Origin: Aurelia coerulea
Taxonomy: Eukaryota > Cnidaria > Scyphozoa > Semaeostomeae > Ulmaridae
Reading direction: 5' to 3'
Length of the DNA stretch: 64,000 bases
Assembly (NCBI GenBank): GCA_039566865.1
Contig: CM076960.1
Span: forward strand, 17,714,501 to 17,778,500
The translations under genes and the position numbers were made by a program. The notes beneath the pieces were generated by a model. The model saw only the letters and a program-made list of their open reading frames with translations, had not been told where the DNA came from and did not search any database. Positions 28,001 to 37,000 of the stretch are shown in pieces (the first letter of the stretch is position 1; each line of letters opens with the position of its first letter).

Positions 28001-31000
28001 CTTACTTCACCTGGCTCAGCTAAACCACAGTTTAAAATCGGGGAGGACGATATTAAAATGGCTGAATATACTAAATACCTAGGAGTTCAAGTAGATCAGC
28101 AATTAAAATGGTCTTCCCAATTGGCCTCATTGACAAGTAAGATTTCTAGAGGTATTGGCATATTAAGATACTCTAAAAGGTACGTGCCTGCATCCACTGT
28201 TAAACAGATGTACAAAAGCCTCGTGGAACCTTACTTTAGATATTGCTGCCCTGTTTGGGGGAATGTTGGTGAGACCTCTCTTAATAAACTCCAAAAGCTA
28301 CAAAATCGTGCTGCCAGAATAGTTACCGGCAGCCGATATGACCAGTCAGCCTTGCCACTCTTTCGTGCCCTAGGATGGCCCACGGTTAGGGAATTGATTG
28401 ATCTTGAAACACTAAAAATGGTTTTCAAGTCCCTAAACGGTGATGCGCCGTCCTATATGAGCGACATGTTCAATAGAGTGAACGTAACAACCTCTCGCGT
28501 ACTGAGGAATTCTAATATAAACCTTAGGACTCCAATGTTAAGAACATCAGCTGGTCAGAGATGTTTTTCATTCAGAGGGGCCAGTCTCTGGAATGGGTTG
28601 AATGATGAATTAAAAGGAGCACCTACTCTAAAGAAATTCCGGGAAGGGTTGATGAAATCCCACAAAGCATAAGTTGAGATGCTTTATGCAATGAACTCTT
28701 TCATTTTACTTTTATTGATATTATTTTAATCAGAAATTGTAATCTTAGTTTAGTTTTTAGTATTTTTATTGCATGGCCCCCTGTAAATCAGTTTTTCTCT
28801 AACTGAGGGGCTACCATGCCTAAAAAATTGAAAAAGAAAATGAAAATGAAAACGCTTTTGTACAATAGCGAAAAGCTCTATTTGCGTTTTTGTTAGCTTT
28901 TCTTTGCAGTGACTTTCTTTCACTTTTTAGATACAAAAATGTTTGAGAGGAACGTTTTCTCTTGCGAAACAACATTCTACAGATTTGGTTGTTGTTCAAT
29001 TAATAATTAATAAAAGACGAAGCAAAATGAATGCTCCCATAATAGACCTTTTAGCTATTCTTCAAAAGAGCCTGGATCGAGCGTTATTTTTATCATTTTT
29101 ATACGCGACATTCGATCGAGTGCCGTTAGAGCTTTTATCACTATTGTGCACATTTGAAAATTCTACAAAATGTAGCAAAATATCGTTCGATTCTGATTCT
29201 TTTCAGAATAGCTAAAAGGTCTATTGAACCAAGCACATAGAAATATGACCATGCAGTTATGTTGGTCCAAACATACGTTTTCGTGTGACTCTATTCTGAT
29301 ACTGTGAATGAGAAAAGTTGGTTTATTGAAATGTAGATATCAGCATTGATTTCAACAGCATAATATTTTGACGGGAAACCAACCGAAAGGTCTTATATAG
29401 TTTCCCTCTAAAATGGAGTCACAATGAAGCAAATACTTGCAGCACAATCGTCGAAGAGAGTGCTGACATTGCTATCCAATGACCTCAGAATTAGAATCTT
29501 TCAAGGAGTGAGAAAATATTTAATACTAGCAAAGCTGAGAAGCTGATCTGTTTTTTCTAAATCACTTTTGATAGTCATGTGATCTGAAATGATTTTAGCA
29601 GAATGAGGAGAAAAGGTGTCTAAAAATGCAGATAAATTGTTTTTGGTCAATAAATCTGTAACAATTTATTAATTCACATTGCTATTCATTCTGCTTGCAG
29701 GGCAATCCAGTTATTCTACAGCGTGCGAAACATGTTCGAGCTGTTCTGTGACGTTGTACCGATATACCACCGAGAAAGCTTAGAGTTACCGCAAATGGCA
29801 GCCCTCCACTACAACAATTCTATGTACTTAGCACACAACTGCATCACATTAGGCCACCAATTCAAACCAACCCTCCCTGAAGCACTGAGTCAAGGAGCTG
29901 CTACTTTTGTTGATCTCGTTCCTGTTATCAGAAAATGTGGAGAGAAATGCTTCCTCGCCAATTTGGTTCGTATAACTTCAAAATAATTTCAGTTTTAATG
30001 AAAATTTTCCTGTGAATCCGAAATGATAGGTCACAGTAAATCCCCGCATTTAAGAACCTACTTTTTGACAGCCAGGCTGAGCTAGGTTCTTAGTTTAAAG
30101 AGGCTGTACAGGCTAAACTTCCAAAAATTCTAAACTTTCTCCCCCTCATGCAGGCAAGTAGCAGAAGATACATTGCAAATGAAAATGTTTTCTACATGTT
30201 TGAACCCCGTAGAATTCGCCAGTGCAATCAGATTTTTTATGCCAACAACGATTATAAAGATACAGCTGGATTCTGAGCGACGAGTTTCAGATGTGTTTAA
30301 CCTAAACACAAGGAAGGCAACAGGCAGGCTAAAGAAATTGTATGCCACGCGCCAAGACATAATTTCAAGGTATAAAGGTTCTTATTTGAAGAGTGAAGAG
30401 TTATTTAAAGAAGGATTGCATAAGAAAAAGGTCTTCGATCTACTAGATTTAGATTTCAACGTATTTCTCTCTGCCGCATTGTCCTTTAAACGTTTCCCAC
30501 CCACTGCTTAAAGGGGCTCCGCCGTCAAAATGTAAACAAAACGATGATTTTTGCAGTTTTTTTGAAAGGTGATATCACACAGGATTTTCGCATTTTTTTC
30601 TAAATGAAAGTTGCTGTTTGGGCATTAATCCTTGTACTTCACTAAGGAACAAACCAAACATTCATATCTTCTACGATTGCTCGGATACAAGTGGATTTTT
30701 AACGGTCATTTTTTGGTGGCTTGGGTGAAGCCACCAAACAAACTGCAGAGAACAATGGATGAACAATAGATAATCCCCGACACGTGCGAGTTTACGGATT
30801 TGTTTACTGTTTGGCGACGGAGCCCCTTTAATGAAAATGTCTCCCTCATTTTTCGACAGCAAAAACAAAAATTACAACTTTTGGAAATCATTCGTGAGTG
30901 TAATGGCTTCGCCGATTTGGACACAGAAGATTGTGTATTTACAACTCAGAAAGCCTTTGAGCAGGTAAAGCATTAATCCTTTCTGCTTATCATAACATGT

Positions 31001-34000
31001 CCCTTTTAAAACGGATGGATCCCGGTGGGTGTACTCCCATACTTGACCTGACGGGATGTGCCGCTCAACAGGGTGTCTTTTTGCGGTAAAAATTATGCGA
31101 CAGGGTGTCCTTTTCTAATGAAAATTATGCGACAGGGTATTATAATAGGTAAAAAAGTTATACGACAGGGTATCACAAGCAAAAATTGTGTTCTACACTG
31201 AAGGAGACGTACAGTGAAGCATTGCAAAACAAACAACCTGAACGCAGAAATACTGTAGATAACTCTTTGTTTCTCTCCACAAAAGAATATCCCGCCCTGA
31301 TGAATAGTTTTGGCACTCTTGAAACCAAGCAACTGAATGAAAACGAAAGAAAACACGAAGAAAACAATCGTGCGCGCAGTACTGCAGCCCAGAAAAGACC
31401 AACAACAACGGAGATATTAGGGGATTCGATTGTAAAGGGCATTCAAGGCCATAAGATGAAAGAAGCAATCAACCACTGTGAAAATGTATTTGTTAGATCC
31501 TTCGCAGGGGCCAATACCGACGCGATGAACAGTTATGTTTGCCCTACCATCAAGAAAGCGCCAAATCGAATTATATTGCATTGTGGTACTAACGATCTTA
31601 GATCAAAAGAATCCCCATGGATCATTGCAGAAAACATCATCGAACTTGCAAAACAAATGGAAAGTAGAGAAACCGAAGTCATTGTATCGGGAATTGTTCA
31701 GAGAGCAGACGAATTGAATGGCAAAGCACTTGAAGTGAACAGAGCACTGGAAAGGGAATGTGATCGAATGAAGCTTAAATACATTGACAATTCTAACATT
31801 GATCCAAAATTACATCTTAATCGAAGTGGGCTACATTTAAATTATGCAGGTACCGTTATTCTAGCCAATAACTTTATAAGGGAAATGGGATATTGACTAG
31901 ACAAAAACTGTTACGACCTATATGCGGACACTATGCCCTCCCCTTTTAACGAGTCGCCACCCACTATAGAAATAGTAGAACATATACCCTCCCCTTATTT
32001 CTTGTCTGACGACCCCCCTCGTGCTATTGATGATGGTATTCAAGAGCGTTCCTCAAACTTGGAAGACAAGGAGGATATGGATGGAAATTCTGAATTGAAA
32101 AACCTCCGGCTAAAAAACGTAGGACGTCTGGTTATTGGATACCTTAATATAAACTCAGTAAGAAATAAGTTCGAAGGACTCAAAGACTTTGTTAGCGATA
32201 ACATCGATATTCTAATAGTAGCTGAGACCAAAATTGATAACTCATTCCCTAAAGGGCAATTTTTTATCCAGGACTACTCAGAACCATTTCGATTAGATAG
32301 GAATAGCAATGGAGGTGGTCTACTAGTTTTTGTTAAGGAGGATATCCCTTCCAAACAGCTCAAGTCTTTCAAGTTTGAGGATGACATTGAATGTATTGGT
32401 TTCGAAATTAACTTACGGAAAAAGAAATGGGCTCTTTTTAGCATATACCGCCCACCAACCCAATCACAGCCTTACTTTTTCGGCCAACTTAGCACAGCAA
32501 TAGATCATTATAGTGACAAATATGAAAATTTTGTTGTTCTTGGTGATTTCAATGCCATTGAAACAGAACAGGAGATAGGTGACTTCATGGATCTTTTCGC
32601 CCTCAAGAACTTAGTAAAAGAGCCTACGTGTTTTAAGTCCGGTAACCCTAGATGTATTGACTTGATATTGACAAATAGAGGAAGGAACTTTCAACACACA
32701 ACGGCGATCGAAACTGGGCTATCTGATTTTCACAAAATGATTGTTACCGTTTTGAAAGCTTCTTTTGACAAGCAAAAACCAAACGTTGTAAATTACAGAG
32801 ACTATAAACACTTTCGAGAAGATATATTTCGACAGGATCTTCAGACTGAACTCGCTGATCTTGAAGTACAACATTTGACCTACACATCCTTTCAGGATAC
32901 GTTTCAACGTGTTCTAGATAAGCATGCACCAATGAAAAAGAGGTACATTCGTGCCAATGACAGTCCCTTTATGAACCGAACTCTTCACAAGGCGTTTATG
33001 CTACGCACAAGACTAAAGAATAAATATAATAAGAATAGAACAGCTGATAACTGGGATGCTTTCCGTAGACAGCGTAATCTGTGCGTTAAATTATCCCGTC
33101 AGGCAAAAAGATGTTTCTATAATCAACTTGACATTTCAGAAATTACAGACAACAAAAAATTTTGGAAGACTGTCAAACCTTTTATTTCGGATAAAAGCTC
33201 TTCAAAATCAAGAATAACATTGATTGAAGAAGGGAAAATTGTGTCGAACGAGTCTGAAGTAGCTGAGACTTTTAATAACTTTTTTGTTACAATCACCGAA
33301 TCTCTTGGAATCATCGAAAATGAAAATATTATTCTTGATCCTGAAGGTATTAGTGATCCTATCGAACAAATATTATTTAGGTTCTCAAGGCACCCAAGTA
33401 TTCAAAAAATTCGTTCCTTGAATGGGGACACTGGTTCTTTCTCATTTAAAAAGGTGTCAGTTGACAATATGAAAAACGAAATTGATGAGCTAAACCCCTC
33501 GAAGTCAACCACTTTCAAGAGTATCCCTCCAAAGCTGTTGAAAAATGAGTCCGATCTAGTCTCTACACCTTTGCAAATCATATTTAATAACTCAGTAGAA
33601 CAATCTTCATTTCCCGATGAATTGAAGTTAGCTGATGTATCTTCTCTTTTTAAAAAAGAAGTCAAAACTTTCAAGGGTAATTACAGACCTATTAGTGTTC
33701 TCCCGACAGTGTCAAAAGTGTTTGAAAGGCTCATGGCTACTCAGATTTTTGCACACATGTCTCCGTATTTATCATGGCTGCTTTGTGGTTTTCGCAAGGG
33801 CTACAATGCCCAACATGCATTGATGCGGGCAACTGAAAAATGGAAAACGTGCCTGGACAACGGTGGAAAAATAGGAGCTATCTTTATGGACCTTTCAAAG
33901 GCCTTTGACTGTATTCGACATGACTTACTTATTGCTAAGTTACATGCCTACGGTTTTAGCCGTGAAGCTTTATGGCTTGCTTACAGCTATTTGGAAAATC

Positions 34001-37000
34001 GGCAACAACGAGTAAAAATCAATGGATCTTTCAGCACCTATAAGCATCTAAGGTTTGGTGTTCCTCAAGGATCCGTCCTTGGTCCTCTATTTTTCAATAT
34101 CTATATCAATGATCTTCTGTTATCAATACAAGAAACAGATATATGTAACTATGCGGATGATACAACCATCTATACATGCGATATGCGTCTCGAAAATGTA
34201 ATCTCTAAGCTAGAAAATGATTCCAAAATCATAATCGAGTGGTTTGGAAACAATTACATGAAGCTAAACGAAGACAAATGCCATTTTATGATATTTGGTG
34301 AAAGAACAAATCAAGAGGTCAACATAAATATAGGCAGCTGTGCCGTTACTAATTCAAAGGAGGAGAAGCTGTTAGGAGTTTTAATTGACGCAAATCTTAG
34401 CTTTGAAAAGCACATAAGTAATATTTGTCAAAAGGCTGGTAACAAACTCTTTGCTTTGTCACGGATGTCGGCATATCTAGGTACTGATAAATTGAGACTT
34501 TTAATGAGAGCATTTGTGACTAGCCAATTCCAATACTGTCCGTTGGTTTGGATGTTTCATAGCAGAAAGATGAATAATAAAATCAATAGGCTGCACGAGA
34601 GAGCCCTGAGGATAGCATATAAAGACTATAGTTCTAGTTTCGCAACTTTGCTGGAAAAAGATAGATCTGTAACAGTACATGAGAAAAATATGCAGTTGCT
34701 AATGACTGAAATGTTCAAAACAATAAATAATCTAAACCCCCCATTTATGAATGAGATCTTTCTTCAAAGAAGTTCTGCCTATAATTTGAGAAATATAAAT
34801 ACATTCATGGTTCCAAAGGTAAATACTGTTAATCATGGTACTGAAACGGTCCAATATAGAGGGCAGCGTATTTGGCAGTCCGTTCCACAGGAAATCAAAG
34901 ATGCAAATTCTGTGCAACAATTCAAGAATAAAATAAAATTTTGGAAAAATGTAGATTGTGACTGCAGACTTTGCAAACGATACATACCAGGGCTCGGCTT
35001 TTTATAGTTTCATACATCTTGCTTGTAGATTTTATATGTAGATTTTATGAATTTTGTAATTTTATTGACTATTTACTTGTATATATTTTGTATCATTGTA
35101 TTTACTGGTATCATTGTAATTAATTTGTTGGCTTGAATTAGCATTTCTTTTTATATTTAGCTATGTAAGTTGCCAACTTTAAATAAAATGATAATAATAA
35201 TAATACTGTATTTGAGACGCAAAAATTTGTATGCGACAGGGTATCACAAGTAAAAATCGCATTCTTCTCTGTTATTGAGAGGCAAATTTTTATGCGACAG
35301 GGTCTACTTTTGGCCCATCTTTTATGCGACAGGGTGCAGGGTGTGGAGAGGTTTTCCACCACCCCTGTCACTTCCTAGTCAAGTAACCCCCGGGGGATGG
35401 ATATCTGCACGTGACGTTATTGTTTTGTAAACTTTGAGTGTAGCCCTCTGTGGTGCTTGAGTAGACGTCAGCGTCAATATTTAGCGTAAATGTGAGATAG
35501 ACCTTTATTTACCTTTATGTAGAGATAGACCTTTTTGATATTTTGAAAAGAATCATAATTGAACAACATTTTGCTACATTTTGTGGAATTTACGAATGTG
35601 CACAATAGTGATCAAAGCTCTAACGCCACTCGATTGAACCTCACATATAAAAATGTATCAAGAAATAACGCTTGATCCAGGCTCTTTTGTAGAATAGGTA
35701 AAACGTCTATTCTCGTTCTACGAAATTGCAGTCACAAGCGCTACACTAGACACTGTAATGTGTGGATAAAAACATTGCTTCTTTCTGTACCTCTACCTAG
35801 TATCCGAAGGCAGTTTGAGGACGCTGAGAAGCTAAGCTTATCGAAGCAGTATCCTGGTACTTCCTCTCGATGTGACCACACCTCGTGATTCCTTTAGCCT
35901 GGAATTACAGAGAGTTGGCGACTCTCCTCACTCTACGTAGCAGGCTCGGCAGGGCGGGGACTCGAACCACCAACCTTCAGATTGGTAGTCAAGCGTGCTA
36001 CCACTGAGCCATCCCCGCTGTTAAAAGAAAACTGTAAAAGAGTACCAGTCAAAATAAACCTGTAATTAGGGAGAAAACTGTTAAATCCTGCAAGAGAAAC
36101 ACCGAATTAATCTGAAATCCTGAGAGGAAGAAAATAAGTTAATAGCTGCAATAATCAATCTTGTCTTTTTGTAGATAATAAACCAACTGGTGCGCCTGAG
36201 CAGAGTATGGAAAGATGTTCTACCGCAGCACATTTATGAAAAATGCCTCGGGCTTCTATTTCACACTGTTCTTGATGACATCGTTTCACAGATTGTTCAG
36301 CTGGAGGTATGAAACGTCTTTTTGGAAAGTTTATTCTGTTTTAAATATGTTCAGTACATTTTGTAGTCGTAACTTTTGTTTTGAAATGATGTAAGACTTG
36401 AATTTCTAGTAAGGGAGCAGTAATCAGTAAAGGAGCAGTCATTTTTGATCCTGTTTACCAGAGCGGAAAATTTTAGACAGGGGTATGAACATTTTTCCCA
36501 TTACTTTGTGGGGGATGAAAATAGCAAGGGAAATTTGTATGAGATCAAAACTATTTTGCTTGAAAAATGTTTATATAAAGTCATCAGTTAACATTTAAAA
36601 GTAAAATTGAAGGGCAACTGAAAATGATGAATCACTGGACCTGTATGAAAATCGCCTGGGACAAATTGGCATGTGTGCATATATATTTTACACGTCACGC
36701 CCTCGAAGACTTCTGGATGGGGTACCAAACCATTTCGCTGAAAGGTGATGGGGTATAAAACTTTTTTCTATGTTCAAGATGGGGTATGAAATGTTGTCTA
36801 ATTCTGTTAAAGTATCCTCCGCCCTGGTACCCAGGATTAAAATGGCCGCTCCCTAAATGCACTTGAACTGTTCATCGTGTTTCTGAAATTGATTTCAGAA
36901 ACTCCATCATTAAGTCTTGGTTTTAGCAAGCGTTATTACTTTGAGCTTGCACTTTGCAGAATTTTTTGTTTAACGTCTGCATAATATTATATTTTCTTGG

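Larger units (their letters stand above)
31195..35204 (+). mobile_element. Nearly complete LINE (SGNH-type ORF1, EN-RT ORF2)
   Basis: A non-LTR retrotransposon with two open frames separated by 36 bp and a 3' UTR ending in CAACTTTAAATAAAATG(ATA/ATG)n. The flanking sequence on both sides belongs to the CCCGG element, placing the 5' junction near 31195 and the 3' junction near 35204. The 5' UTR and the start of ORF1 are missing (truncation). ORF2 has no stop or frameshift. An SGNH esterase in ORF1 plus APE endonuclease and RT in ORF2 is the arrangement of CR1/L2-type LINEs. Confidence 0.88.
31021..35394. mobile_element. CCCGG-ended DNA transposon, 8-bp TSD GGATGGAT, interrupted by a LINE
   Basis: Left end CCCGGTGGGTGTACTCC, right end TTACCCCCGGG-type (inverted, imperfect); both ends share TACTTGAC in inverted positions. 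GGATGGAT is repeated directly at 31013-31020 and 35395-35402. Inside both ends a motif ATGCGACAGGGT recurs (three or more copies left, four right). Without the LINE at about 31195-35204 the element would be only about 365 bp. An 8-bp TSD is the size made by hAT-type transposases; superfamily is inferred. ZW10 intron 17. Confidence 0.75.

Noticed and set aside
31186..31194. TTG start of LINE ORF1
   Set aside because: These bases belong to the flanking CCCGG element; the real ORF1 start was lost by 5' truncation.
35954..36018. Functional tRNA gene on the - strand
   Set aside because: Acceptor arms pair, but the interval is only 65 nt, the anticodon arm is imperfect, and a SINE-like body follows.
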